A stretch of 12,835 nucleotides of DNA from Acidimicrobiaceae bacterium (GTDB lineage Bacteria > Actinomycetota > Acidimicrobiia > Acidimicrobiales > RAAP-2). Position 1 is the first letter of the stretch. Every line of letters starts with the position of its first letter. Both the position numbers and the translations under genes were made by a program. The stretch lies in contig PLSY01000248.1 of NCBI GenBank assembly GCA_003164275.1, positions 214 to 13,048 on the forward strand, read 5' to 3'. The notes beneath the pieces were generated by a model. It worked only from the letters and a program-made list of their open reading frames with translations, ran no database searches and was not told where the DNA came from. Below, piece by piece: positions 1-7,181 of the stretch.

Positions 1-43
1 CCATGGCCAGGTTGCGGTCGGGTGCCTGCGGTGCGGTGGTCAC
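1..43 (-). CDS. glpX: Class II fructose-1,6-bisphosphatase (GlpX), N-terminal fragment
   Basis: Only the first 14 codons lie in the window; the gene runs off the left edge. Reading leftward from a GTG at 43-41 gives VTTAPQAPDRNLAM. The APDRNLA stretch matches from memory the N-terminus of actinobacterial GlpX proteins, which usually continue with a helix rich in Glu, Leu, Val and Arg. GlpX removes the 1-phosphate of fructose 1,6-bisphosphate in gluconeogenesis and is the main FBPase of many actinobacteria. A TATCGT hexamer on the same strand (57 down to 52) would start transcription about two bases before the GTG, which supports this start. The gene is divergent from murA. The identification rests on very few residues, so the function is probable and not certain. 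Confidence 0.6.
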   Translation of the reverse strand, partial: MTTAPQAPDRNLAM

Positions 44-51
44 GGATTGAG

Positions 52-57
52 ACGATA
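52..57 (-). promoter_or_regulatory. Putative -10 box for the leftward glpX-like gene
   Basis: Read on the minus strand, the hexamer is TATCGT, fitting the actinobacterial TAnnnT pattern. Its spacing predicts transcription starting within about two bases of the GTG at 43, a near-leaderless mRNA. No convincing -35 box is seen. Confidence 0.4.
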
Positions 58-93
58 GTGGCTGGCGGAGGAGCGAAATGGCGTCGGCCCTGG

Positions 94-120
94 CCACCGG
101 CTCCGCTCCGTCGCCGGTGG
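94..120. repeat. Inverted repeat in the glpX-murA divergent region
   Basis: CCACCGG at 94-100 pairs with CCGGTGG at 114-120, with a 13-base loop; the stem extends past a one-base bulge (GG 92-93 with CC 122-123). There is no T tract, so it is not a typical terminator. It lies between two divergent genes, so it could be an operator or simply GC-rich sequence. The rest of 44-242 shows no gene that I can support. Confidence 0.3.
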
Positions 121-230
121 GCCTTCGACCGGGGTGCGAGGCGAGCCGGAGGCCACCGAAGGGCGCGCGTCCGGGCACCGGTCGAGGGGGCACGTCTTGA
201 CCATCGAGAGCCGGCGGGGCCTCGAGGGTC

Positions 231-236
231 CATACT
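231..236 (+). promoter_or_regulatory. Putative -10 box for leaderless murA mRNA
   Basis: CATACT occupies exactly -12 to -7 relative to the murA GTG at 243, the geometry expected if transcription begins at the start codon. A TTGACC at 197-202 lies too far upstream to be a normal -35 partner. The G run just before the GTG might instead act as a poorly spaced ribosome site. Confidence 0.45.
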
Positions 237-242
237 GAGGGG

Positions 243-1523
243 GTGGATCGCTTCGTAGTCGCGCCCAACGGGCCTCTGTGTGGAACCGTGCGTGCCGGCG
301 GCGCCAAGAACTCGGCGCTCAAGCTCATGGCCGCCTGCCTGCTGGCCGAGGGCCGACACGTACTGACCAATGTGCCCCAGATCACCGATGTGGACATCAT
401 GGGCGAGGTCCTTGGCGCCATGGGCGTCGACGTGAGGAGGGGGAAGACCCCTGATGAGCTCATCGTGACCACGCCAGCCGAACTCAACCCGGAGGCCCCC
501 TACGAGCTGGTCGAAAAGATGCGGGCCTCCGTGGTCGTCCTCGGCCCCCTACTCGCCCGCTGCGGCCGGGCCACGGTGTCGATGCCGGGGGGCGACGACT
601 TCGGCCCTCGCCCGATCAACATGCACATAAGTGCCCTGGAGACGATGGGAGCGGTGTTTACCTCGTCCCACGGAAACGTCGAGGCCCGGGCCGAGTCGAC
701 GGTCGGCGGAGTGCCCCGGCTGGTCGGGAACCGGGTGGTCCTCGAGTATCCGAGCCACACCGGGACCGACAACGTGCTCATGGCCGCCACCCTGGCCAAG
801 GGCACCACCATCATCGAGAACGCCGCCCGTGAGCCCGAGGTGAAGGACCTGGCCGAGTTCTTGAATGCCATGGGGGCGCGCATCACCGGAGCCGGGACCT
901 CCCACATCGAGGTCGAGGGGGTCGAAGAGCTCTTTCCGGCCAGCCACACCGTCATCCCGGATCGCCTGGTGGTGGCCACCTTCTTGGTGGCGGCCGGCTT
1001 GGCCGGTGGCGAGGTGGTCGTGGAGGACGGCCGGCCAGAGCACATGGACATGCTCATCAGGAAACTGACGGCCATCGGCATCCAGGTGTCGATGGAGCCC
1101 GAGGGGCTCAGAGCCACCAGGGATCGGAGCGATCGGCTCCAGGCCGTCGATGTGGCAACCCTTCCCTATCCCGGCTTCGCCACCGACTACAAGCCGCTGC
1201 TGGTCACCCTCCTCACCGTGGCCCAGGGAGTGGGCATCGTCACCGAGAATCTGTTCTTCGGACGCTTCCGCTACGTGGAGGAGCTCCGACGCATGGGAGC
1301 AGACATCCGCACCGAGGGCCACCACGCGGTGGTCAGAGGGGTGGAGCGCCTTTCCGGGGCACCCGTCAGAGCCTTTGACGTCAGGGCCGGGGCGGCGCTG
1401 ATCCTGGCCGGACTGGTGGCCGATGGGGAGACCCAGATCACCGACGCCCACCATGTCGACCGGGGCTACGAGGATCTGGACGGGAAGTTGGCATCTCTCG
1501 GTGCCCACGTCTCTCGGGCCTGA
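243..1523 (+). CDS. murA: UDP-N-acetylglucosamine 1-carboxyvinyltransferase (MurA), Asp-type active site
   Basis: This enzyme transfers enolpyruvate from PEP to UDP-GlcNAc, the first committed step of peptidoglycan synthesis in the cytoplasm. The 426 residues are close to the usual length of about 420. Family marks include AGGAKNSALK near residues 18-27 (K22 and N23 match the substrate-binding pair of E. coli MurA), the mobile loop PGGDDFGPRP at 115-124, and a DYKPLL-type segment in the second domain. The loop residue that is the catalytic Cys115 of E. coli is Asp118 here (codon 594-596). Cys-to-Asp enzymes, as in Mycobacterium, are active but insensitive to fosfomycin, so intrinsic resistance at the target is likely. 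The GTG start at 243 is supported by the CATACT box and by the good N-terminal fit. meaB follows 32 bases after the stop. Confidence 0.96.
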   Translation: MDRFVVAPNGPLCGTVRAGGAKNSALKLMAACLLAEGRHVLTNVPQITDVDIMGEVLGAMGVDVRRGKTPDELIVTTPAELNPEAPYELVEKMRASVVVLGPLLARCGRATVSMPGGDDFGPRPINMHISALETMGAVFTSSHGNVEARAESTVGGVPRLVGNRVVLEYPSHTGTDNVLMAATLAKGTTIIENAAREPEVKDLAEFLNAMGARITGAGTSHIEVEGVEELFPASHTVIPDRLVVATFLVAAGLAGGEVVVEDGRPEHMDMLIRKLTAIGIQVSMEPEGLRATRDRSDRLQAVDVATLPYPGFATDYKPLLVTLLTVAQGVGIVTENLFFGRFRYVEELRRMGADIRTEGHHAVVRGVERLSGAPVRAFDVRAGAALILAGLVADGETQITDAHHVDRGYEDLDGKLASLGAHVSRA

Positions 1524-1555
1524 CCGCCCGAGTCTCCGTCCACGATCTGCGCGCC

Positions 1556-2560
1556 ATGCCCGTGACCCGTCGGTCCGATCCCGCCGTCCTGTTCGAGGCG
1601 GCCGTCGCCGGGGACCGAGCGGCACTGGCCCGGCTGCTGTCACTGGTCGAGCGAGGTGGGGAGCCGTCCCGGATCGTCGCCGGTCTCTCGTTCAGGTCCC
1701 CCGGCAACGCGTACTCGGTGGGCATCACCGGTGCCCCCGGGGCCGGAAAGTCGACCTTGACCGACCGCCTGGTCACCGTCGGTCGATCGAAGGGCTTCAA
1801 CGGCGGGCGGACCTTGGCCGTGTTGGCCGTCGACCCTTCATCCCCCTACTCGGGCGGGGCCATCCTCGGGGACCGCGTGCGCATGCAGGGTCACGCGCTC
1901 GACAACGGTGTCTTCATCCGATCGATGGCCACAAGAGGCCACCTCGGGGGTCTGTCGGTCGCCGTCCCCGACGCCGTGCGCCTGTTGTCGGCCGTGGGTA
2001 TGCCGGTGGTGCTGGTCGAGACGGTCGGCGTGGGCCAACAAGAGGTCGAGGTGGCGGCGGCCACCGACTCGACCGTCGTTGTGGTCAATCCCGGTTGGGG
2101 CGACGCCGTCCAGGCCAACAAGGCCGGCCTCTTGGAGATCGCCGACCTGTTCGTCATCAACAAGGCGGATCGTCCCGGCACCCGTGAGACCCGCCGGGAC
2201 CTGGAGTCGATGCTCGAGCTGACCGATGGGGGAGCATGGCGGCCGCCCATCGTGGAGACGGTGGCATCGACCGGCGAGGGCATCGAGGAGCTGTGGGCGG
2301 CCATCGGCGCCCACCGGGCCCACCAGATCGCGTCCCACACCCTGGAGGCCGTGCGTCAACGGCGGCTCGAGCGCGAGTTCCACCAGATCGTGACGGCCCG
2401 GGTGGAAGAGCGGATGGTCGCACTGGAGGCGTCGGAGCAGTACACCGACCTCATGGCCGCCATGGGCAGGGGTGAGGTCGACCCCTACGAGGCGGCCGAT
2501 TCGATGCTGTCCGAGGCCATGGGAGCGCCCCGAAGTCAGTCCCGAGGGCCGTCCAGATGA
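1556..2560 (+). CDS. meaB: MeaB/ArgK-type P-loop GTPase, methylmalonyl-CoA mutase chaperone
   Basis: MeaB-family GTPases are G-protein chaperones that protect methylmalonyl-CoA mutase and gate its loading with adenosylcobalamin. The 334 residues match the usual length of about 330. Visible motifs are the P-loop GAPGAGKS at 59-66, the family signature LAVDPSSPYSGGAILGDR near 88-106, MATRGHLGG near 124-132, the Walker B-like VLVETVGVGQ near 152-161, and the G4 motif NKAD at 202-205. The basic, charged C-terminal region fits the dimerisation arm of the family. No mutase subunit is in the window, so the partner is inferred from the family; it could serve a related B12 mutase such as isobutyryl-CoA mutase. 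The ATG at 1556 leaves a short N-terminal helix before the G domain, as is usual. It may be co-transcribed with murA, but the functions are unrelated. Confidence 0.93.
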   Translation: MPVTRRSDPAVLFEAAVAGDRAALARLLSLVERGGEPSRIVAGLSFRSPGNAYSVGITGAPGAGKSTLTDRLVTVGRSKGFNGGRTLAVLAVDPSSPYSGGAILGDRVRMQGHALDNGVFIRSMATRGHLGGLSVAVPDAVRLLSAVGMPVVLVETVGVGQQEVEVAAATDSTVVVVNPGWGDAVQANKAGLLEIADLFVINKADRPGTRETRRDLESMLELTDGGAWRPPIVETVASTGEGIEELWAAIGAHRAHQIASHTLEAVRQRRLEREFHQIVTARVEERMVALEASEQYTDLMAAMGRGEVDPYEAADSMLSEAMGAPRSQSRGPSR

Positions 2561-2583
2561 GCCCCGGAGGTATGGCCCTCAGG

Positions 2584-2589
2584 TAGCGT
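2584..2589 (+). promoter_or_regulatory. Putative -10 box for leaderless treS mRNA
   Basis: TAGCGT sits at exactly -12 to -7 relative to the GTG start of treS at 2596. There is no Shine-Dalgarno-like sequence directly before the GTG, so a leaderless transcript from its own promoter is the simplest reading. Confidence 0.5.
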
Positions 2590-2595
2590 GCGCAC

Positions 2596-4344
2596 GTGAC
2601 TGTTGAATCGAACACGGGCCGGCCCCGGCTGGCTGCCCCCTTCTCCCTCCCCGGCGGAGTCCCGAAGCCCGGGAGCATCGCCCCGCTTCCCCCGGCCGCC
2701 GAGGACCCCCTCTGGTTCCAGCGGGCCGTCTTCTACGAGGTCCTGATCCGGGGTTTCTTCGACGGCAACAACGACGGGGTCGGCGACATACCCGGGCTCA
2801 TCGCCAAACTCGACTACCTCCAGTGGCTGGGCGTGGACTGCCTCTGGCTGCTGCCCTTTTACCCGTCGCCCCTCCGCGACGGCGGCTACGACATCAGCAA
2901 CTACTACTCGGTCCATCCCGAAAGCGGCACCGTCGATGACCTGCGGCGGCTGCTCGACGAGGCCCATGCCCGCGGCATCCGGGTCATTGCCGACCTCGTC
3001 ATCAATCACACGAGTGACCAGAACCCGTGGTTCATCGAGTCCCGCCAGAGCCGGGATAATCCGAAGGCGGACTGGTACGTCTGGAACGACGATGATCAGC
3101 GCTGGCCCGAGGCAAGGGTGGTGTTCATCGACGTCGAGCGGTCCAACTGGGCCTACGACCCGGTCCGCAACCAGTACTACTGGCACCGCTTCTACTCCCA
3201 TCAGCCCGACCTCAACTATGAGAACCCCGAAGTGCAGGAAGCCATGCTCAACGTGGTGCGCTTCTGGCTCGACCTCGGGCTCGACGGGTTCCGTCTCGAC
3301 GCCGTCCCGTTCCTCTTTCAAAAGGACGGGACGGCGGGTGAGAACCTGCCCGAGACCCACGCCTTCATCCGGCGGGTCAGGGCTGAGCTCGATGAGCACT
3401 ATCCCGGACGGATCCTCCTCGCCGAGGCCAACGGCTGGCCCGCGGACGTTGCCGACTACTTCGGCGATGACGACGAGTGCCACCTGTGCTTCAACTTCCC
3501 CCTCATGCCCCGCCTGTTCATGGCCGTGCGCCGCGAGCAGAGTTATCCCATCACCGAGATCCTGGCCCAGACGCCCGAGGCCCCTGGCAGCTCCCAGTGG
3601 GCCATCTTCTTGCGCAACCACGACGAGCTGACGCTCGAGATGGTCACCGAAGAGGAGCGGGACTTCCTGTTCTCCGAGTACGCCAAGGACCCGAGGATGA
3701 AGCGCCACATGGGCATCGGTCGGCGCCTCGCCCCACTGCTCGACCGGGACCGCCGGCTGTCCGAGCTCCTCTTCTACCTCCTCTTCACCCTGCCCGGGAG
3801 CCCGGTCCTCTACTACGGCGACGAGATCCAGATGGGGGACAACCTCTACCTCGGTGACCGCGACTCGGTGCGAACCCCGATGCAGTGGACGCCCGACCGA
3901 AACGGCGGGTTCAGCCGGGCCGACTTCGCCCAGCTCTACCTGCCGCCGCTCATGGACCCGGTCTACGGGTATGCCGCTGTCAATGTCGAGGCCCAACAGC
4001 GCAACCCGAGTTCGTTTCTGCACTGGATGCGGCGCATCCTGGCCGTGCGACGGGAGTTCCCAGTGCTCGGGACCGGTGACCTCGATGTCATCTCGTCGGC
4101 CAACCCGGCGGTGTTCGCCTTCGTTCGGTCGCTCCCGCCGGTGGCCGGCCGCGGGCCGGTCAACCCGGTGCTCTGCGTGCACAACCTCAGTCGTCTGGCC
4201 CAGCCCGCCGAGCTGACCGTGGAGCGATGGGCGGGGCGCCAACCCATCGAGCTGCTCGGCCGGGTGGCCTTCCCGCTCATCGGCACCGAGCCCTATCGGG
4301 TCACCTTGGCCCCCTACGGATCACAGTGCTTCGAGCTGGCCTGA
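2596..4344 (+). CDS. treS: Trehalose synthase (maltose alpha-D-glucosyltransferase), GH13
   Basis: TreS interconverts maltose and trehalose within one active site and can also feed the GlgE alpha-glucan pathway in actinobacteria. The protein is 582 residues, a normal TreS length without a fused maltokinase. The TIM-barrel signatures run in order: [19 protein letters not shown] (47-65), [15 protein letters not shown] (85-99), DLVINHTSD (133-141), GFRLDAVPF (231-239) with the predicted nucleophile D235, LLAEANGWP (274-282) with the acid/base E277, and [11 protein letters not shown] (338-348) with D343. [14 protein letters not shown] (428-441) is also typical. The tail after about residue 490 is a beta-sandwich domain ending GSQCFELA. 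The GTG start places about 35 variable residues before the catalytic domain. It is convergent with galT, and no pep2, treY or treZ is nearby. Confidence 0.95.
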   Translation: MTVESNTGRPRLAAPFSLPGGVPKPGSIAPLPPAAEDPLWFQRAVFYEVLIRGFFDGNNDGVGDIPGLIAKLDYLQWLGVDCLWLLPFYPSPLRDGGYDISNYYSVHPESGTVDDLRRLLDEAHARGIRVIADLVINHTSDQNPWFIESRQSRDNPKADWYVWNDDDQRWPEARVVFIDVERSNWAYDPVRNQYYWHRFYSHQPDLNYENPEVQEAMLNVVRFWLDLGLDGFRLDAVPFLFQKDGTAGENLPETHAFIRRVRAELDEHYPGRILLAEANGWPADVADYFGDDDECHLCFNFPLMPRLFMAVRREQSYPITEILAQTPEAPGSSQWAIFLRNHDELTLEMVTEEERDFLFSEYAKDPRMKRHMGIGRRLAPLLDRDRRLSELLFYLLFTLPGSPVLYYGDEIQMGDNLYLGDRDSVRTPMQWTPDRNGGFSRADFAQLYLPPLMDPVYGYAAVNVEAQQRNPSSFLHWMRRILAVRREFPVLGTGDLDVISSANPAVFAFVRSLPPVAGRGPVNPVLCVHNLSRLAQPAELTVERWAGRQPIELLGRVAFPLIGTEPYRVTLAPYGSQCFELA

Positions 4345-4361
4345 GGCAGTAGCCCCGCTCG

Positions 4362-4380
4362 GACCGGGTGGCTCGGTCTT
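4362..4380. terminator. Weak candidate terminator between convergent treS and galT
   Basis: GACCG at 4362-4366 can pair with CGGTC at 4374-4378 around a 7-base loop, followed only by TT. The stem is short and there is no real T tract. It is listed because it lies in the 34-base gap between two converging genes, where a bidirectional stop would be expected. Confidence 0.25.
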
Positions 4381-5371
4381 AGTTGCCGTGGGAGACCGGA
4401 ACCCGAACGGCGAGCTCCTCGGCGGCCTGCTCGGGGTTCACGATGTTGATGAGCACGCCGGTCCCGAGCTCGAAACCGGCGACGGTGGTGAGCTTCGGGA
4501 CCACATGGACGTGCCAGTGGTACGGCTCTGGCGCCCGATAGGGGGCCGAGTGGAACACGAGGTTGTAGGCGACGTCGCCCACCACGTCCCTGAGACTCCC
4601 GAGCGCCACCTTCAGGGCCTTGCCGACAGCCACCAGATCGGTCGGAGGGCTGTGGTGGAGATGGGGGCCGTGGGCGCGGGGGATGACCAGCATCTCGTAG
4701 GGGACACCGCTCCAGAACGGGCAGATCACCACCACCCGTTCGTCGGCGTAGACGACCCGATGATTCACGTTCTCCTCGGCATCGACGGTGGTGCACAGGA
4801 GGCAGCGCCCGGCGAAGCGGGCGAAGCCCGCTTGCTCTTCCACCAGCTCGCGAGGGACAAAGGACATGCCGAGCAGTTGGCCGTGGGGGTGCTCGATGGA
4901 CGCCCCAGCTTCTCGGCCGGAGTTGACGATGGCCTGGCTGTAGCGCAGGCCGGGGATTTGGGAATGCTCTTCGATGCGCTCGCTGATAGCCGACATGACA
5001 GCCGAGGTCTGCTTGTCACTCAGCATCGACCACGAGTCCTTGTGGTCGGGGGAGAGGACGACAACCTCGTGGATACCGCCGGCTGACGCCTGGGTGAACA
5101 CCGGACCGCGGTTGGTCACGACGAACGGGGCGTTCCCCTCGAAGGCGGGATAGCGGTTCGGGACGACGCGGACGACCCATTGGCCGTCGGGGCCCTCAGT
5201 CTCGAGGGTGGGCGAGACGCTCTCCTCGTTGCCGGGGCAGAACGGGCACGGCAACGAGGTGTCGGCCTGGATGGGGGTCATGCGGGGAGCGAAGGCCAAC
5301 GGCCGGTTCGCACGCTCAGTGCTGACAACTACCCAGCGGCCGGTGAGGGGGTCGAGTCGGAGCTGATTCAT
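4379..5371 (-). CDS. galT: Galactose-1-phosphate uridylyltransferase (GalT family)
   Basis: GalT exchanges UMP between UDP-glucose and galactose 1-phosphate in the Leloir pathway, through a uridylyl-histidine intermediate. The 330 residues include the N-terminal LDPLTGRWVVVSTERANRP (6-24), the zinc pair CPFC (42-45), GIHEVVV with H101 as a likely zinc ligand, and HPHGQ at 161-165 with H161 as zinc ligand and H163 as nucleophile by comparison with E. coli H164 and H166. A second His-rich strand, YHWHVHVVPKL (284-294), belongs to the C-terminal HIT fold. All key residues are present. No galK or galE is nearby. Some GalT-fold proteins are ADP-glucose phosphorylases or related nucleotidyltransferases, and the closeness to treS leaves a role in glucan metabolism open. 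An AGGAG about 15 bases before the ATG is too distant to be a good ribosome site. Confidence 0.88.
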   Translation of the reverse strand: MNQLRLDPLTGRWVVVSTERANRPLAFAPRMTPIQADTSLPCPFCPGNEESVSPTLETEGPDGQWVVRVVPNRYPAFEGNAPFVVTNRGPVFTQASAGGIHEVVVLSPDHKDSWSMLSDKQTSAVMSAISERIEEHSQIPGLRYSQAIVNSGREAGASIEHPHGQLLGMSFVPRELVEEQAGFARFAGRCLLCTTVDAEENVNHRVVYADERVVVICPFWSGVPYEMLVIPRAHGPHLHHSPPTDLVAVGKALKVALGSLRDVVGDVAYNLVFHSAPYRAPEPYHWHVHVVPKLTTVAGFELGTGVLINIVNPEQAAEELAVRVPVSHGN

Positions 5372-5558
5372 CAGAAGTGCGCGTTGCTCCTGTCCGGTGT
5401 GGTGTTGTTACGCACGGCTAGTGCCACCTCGTTCTCATCATCGACGCCCGCCGCTGGCCCACATGGCCCCACGGTGACGAAGTCCACTCATTAACGTAGC
5501 AATTCCGCGACCAAGGCATGGTTCAAGCCTCGCGGACCGCATGCGACGGCCCTGATGT

Positions 5559-5564
5559 CAGAAT
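5559..5564 (+). promoter_or_regulatory. Putative -10 box for the small membrane protein gene
   Basis: CAGAAT lies at -13 to -8 from the ATG at 5572, close to the leaderless geometry seen at murA and treS. It is the main reason for preferring 5572 over the in-frame ATG at 5518. No -35 box is evident. Confidence 0.3.
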
Positions 5565-5571
5565 CGCTGCG

Positions 5572-6075
5572 ATGCACATGCCCCTCGACGTCATGCTGGC
5601 AACCGGCCGTGCCCGGGACGCGGCCTACGACATAGTCCTCGTCGCCCACGTCCTCGCCGCACTTGTCGCGTTCGGCGCCGTGGCCGTTGCCGGGGCCTAC
5701 GCCTGGGCTCTCCGAAGCAGGGGGGCGTCCACGGAGTCGTTGCGCCGGTACTACCGACCTGGGGTCAACTGGGCTGGTCGTGTGCTGTTCTTGGTGCCGG
5801 TGCTCGGAGTGGCCCTTGTCGCCATGAGCGACGGGGACTGGTCCTTTTCGGACGCATGGATCGCCATCGGCCTCGTGCTCTGGCTGGGCTGCGCCCTGAT
5901 CGCCGAGATGGCCCTGTGGCCGACCGAGCGCAAGCTGCAACTGGCCGTCGACGGTCCCGACGGGTCCGCCGGGACCGTCGAGGTCCAAAAAGAGTGCCTC
6001 CGGGTGGCGGGCATGGCCCTCGGCGTCATGGTCGTGCTGGTGGCGGCCACGGTCCTTATGGTGGCCAAGCCCTAG
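5572..6075 (+). CDS. Small four-helix integral membrane protein, possibly DUF2269-like
   Basis: From the ATG at 5572 the protein has 167 residues with four clear hydrophobic segments at about 20-46, 68-86, 95-113 and 144-163. Basic loops lie after helices 1 and 3 (LRSRG, WPTERK). A helix-1 motif AHVLAALVAFG resembles the start of DUF2269-type and other small four-helix membrane proteins, where a histidine at this place is common; that match is by eye and tentative. There are no catalytic motifs or redox cysteine pairs. An earlier in-frame ATG at 5518 would add 18 poorly hydrophobic residues that do not look like a signal peptide. The gene converges on the siroheme gene with 23 bases between stops. 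Function is unknown. Confidence 0.75.
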   Translation: MHMPLDVMLATGRARDAAYDIVLVAHVLAALVAFGAVAVAGAYAWALRSRGASTESLRRYYRPGVNWAGRVLFLVPVLGVALVAMSDGDWSFSDAWIAIGLVLWLGCALIAEMALWPTERKLQLAVDGPDGSAGTVEVQKECLRVAGMALGVMVVLVAATVLMVAKP

Positions 6076-6098
6076 GTGCGGCCGGAGGAGCCGAGCCC

Positions 6099-6854
6099 TC
6101 AGTCGGGCGACGGGCCAGGTGGCACGTCTGGCTGGCAGAGCTCGAGAAGGCGGGCCCGCGCCTCGTCGGTGCGCCCGTCGCCGACCAGCGGGACGAGCAC
6201 GTGCTCTAAGAGGTCCGGCCACGGAAGCGAGTCGGTCCGACGGCCACTGGCGCGGAGTGCGGCCCGTGCCTCCTCCAAGAGGGAGAGGAGCGCCCCGATC
6301 CCTTCGGGGACGACTGCGGCCACCCGGTCGGCCAGCCAACGGGCCAGTGCCGGAGCAGAGCCCCCGGTGGAGATGGCCACTGTCACCCGGTCGAATCGTC
6401 GCACCGCCGGGAGCAGGAGGGACGCCCGGTCGTCCCGGTCGGCGCTGGTGACCAGGACCCCCACCGATTCGGCATCGGCCACCACCATGGCGTCGACCTC
6501 GGGTCTACCGGTGGCGGTGACCACCAAGTAGAACCGGGCCGCCTCTCCGGCCCCGTAGGGCCGTCGGGCCACCACAAGTCCACCGCCCGGTGACGCGTCA
6601 GGCACGGGGCCCGTCGCTTCCGCCTCGATGGATGGATCGACGAGCGGTGCGACGACTGTGACCCGGGCCCCGGCGGCCATGAGCCCCGCGACCCGCCGGG
6701 CGGCGACGGCCCCCCCTCCGACGACCAGGCAGGGTCGTCCCTGCAGGCGGAGCACGACGGGGTAGTCGCCGTAGGTGCGGGGGTCAGTGGGCGGCGCGGT
6801 ATCGGTCATGAGTGGGCGGTCGGGCGGGGAGCCCTCCAGGGTGCCTGCCACCAT
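6099..6854 (-). CDS. Precorrin-2 dehydrogenase / sirohydrochlorin ferrochelatase (CysG N-terminal type)
   Basis: Proteins of this type oxidise precorrin-2 to sirohydrochlorin with NAD+ and insert Fe2+ to make siroheme. The sequence shows YPVVLRLQGRPCLVVGGGAV (31-50), a Rossmann nucleotide site, then VVAP, a VTATGRPEVD segment, and AISTGGSAPALARWL, the signature of the family's second domain. The 251-residue length fits a stand-alone enzyme without the CysG methyltransferase half. The usual ATDD and VNxxDDP segments are altered here (ATGRPEVD; VTSADRDD), so one of the two activities may be changed. An in-frame ATG at 6809 would remove 15 residues and is an equally good start; neither has a clear ribosome site. 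The gene is divergent from the cysH-sulfite reductase operon, whose second product needs siroheme, so joint regulation from 6855-6930 is likely. Confidence 0.87.
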   Translation of the reverse strand: MVAGTLEGSPPDRPLMTDTAPPTDPRTYGDYPVVLRLQGRPCLVVGGGAVAARRVAGLMAAGARVTVVAPLVDPSIEAEATGPVPDASPGGGLVVARRPYGAGEAARFYLVVTATGRPEVDAMVVADAESVGVLVTSADRDDRASLLLPAVRRFDRVTVAISTGGSAPALARWLADRVAAVVPEGIGALLSLLEEARAALRASGRRTDSLPWPDLLEHVLVPLVGDGRTDEARARLLELCQPDVPPGPSPD

Positions 6855-6910
6855 ACGAGCGGGCCATTTCCTGGTGATCCGGTGGGGATTGTTCTAAATC
6901 TTGATCTGAT

Positions 6911-6927
6911 TAGTCATGTATAGTCAT
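6911..6927 (+). repeat. Tandem TAGTCAT direct repeat, possible operator
   Basis: TAGTCAT occurs at 6911-6917 and again at 6921-6927, offset by exactly 10 bases, about one helical turn. The second copy overlaps the -10 candidate at 6919-6924. Two same-face half-sites over a promoter are a common operator layout. The regulator is unknown. Confidence 0.4.
6919..6924 (+). promoter_or_regulatory. Putative -10 box for the cysH operon
   Basis: TATAGT lies in the AT-rich island and would give a start near 6931. TTGATC at 6901-6906 is a -35-like hexamer but is only 12 bases away, too close for a standard sigma-70-type promoter, so activator dependence is possible. Confidence 0.45.
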
Positions 6928-7034
6928 TGCCAGGAGCTGTCGAATGTCGGGCCGGCCCGCAAGGTCGCTGCCAGGTAGTTCTCTGCTCCCGACGGGTCCA
7001 CACCTGGTTGGAGCCGGCAGCCGTAAAGGTTGTC

Positions 7035-7181
7035 ATGGAATGCGCAGGGAGTGAAATGGGTTCTTCTCGGGTGGGTATAGATCGACCAGCAGCGAAACGA
7101 GATCAACACCCCGTGCGGTTCGAGCGCCCCCAAGGGCGCGGCACGCCGGGCGACACAGGACTGAGAGGGTTGCAAACGTGA
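7035..7181 (+). CDS. Possible short leader reading frame overlapping the cysH start
   Basis: An ATG at 7035, preceded by AAAGG six bases upstream, opens a 48-codon frame that starts MECAGSEMGSSRVG and ends at a TGA overlapping the cysH GTG (GTGA, 7178-7181). The codons are not strongly G/C at third positions, so it does not look like a conserved protein; if it is translated, a coupling or attenuation role is more likely. The same frame is open back to a TTG at 6927, with three more Cys codons close together. Cysteine-sensing leader peptides are known upstream of mycobacterial sulfur genes, but those have runs of Cys codons, which are absent here. Confidence 0.25.
   Translation: MECAGSEMGSSRVGIDRPAAKRDQHPVRFERPQGRGTPGDTGLRGLQT
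7112..7145 (+). promoter_or_regulatory. Two-part hairpin in the cysH leader
   Basis: CGTGC (7112-7116) pairs with GCACG (7141-7145). Inside it GCGCCC (7124-7129) pairs with GGGCGC (7134-7139) around a CCAA loop, with a 7-by-1 internal loop between the helices. It ends about 17 bases before the cysH ribosome site, so it could affect translation or transcript stability. No T run follows, so it is not a simple terminator. Confidence 0.4.
7163..7169 (+). promoter_or_regulatory. Ribosome binding site of cysH
   Basis: GAGAGGG ends eight bases before the GTG at 7178. It fixes this start and shows that, unlike several neighbours, the gene is translated from a leadered mRNA. Confidence 0.6.

Larger units (their letters stand above)
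6855..7177. other. Divergent control region and long cysH leader (323 bases without a firm gene)
   Basis: The part at about 6885-6930 is strikingly AT-rich for this genome and holds the promoter candidates and a direct repeat. From a start near 6931 the cysH mRNA would have an untranslated leader of about 245 bases, unusually long beside the leaderless genes elsewhere in the window. The leader contains a possible short reading frame (7035-7181) and a two-part hairpin (7112-7145). I compared it by eye with SAM, cobalamin, TPP and Moco riboswitch cores and found no convincing match. Confidence 0.6.

Noticed and set aside
22..258. 78-codon plus-strand frame before murA
   Set aside because: The Arg- and Pro-rich translation has no coding character. 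It overlaps the glpX-like start and the murA start, so it is most likely a chance frame in a divergent control region.
2536..4242. Long open frame on the minus strand across treS (568 codons)
   Set aside because: It is the antisense shadow of treS, a common artefact in high-GC DNA. Its translation is low-complexity and resembles no protein family, while the plus strand encodes a complete GH13 enzyme.
6916..6978. Short frame ATG 6916 to TAG 6978 (MYSHCQELSNVGPARKVAAR) as a leader peptide
   Set aside because: It overlaps the best -10 box, so it would not be within a transcript starting near 6931, and it has only one Cys codon.
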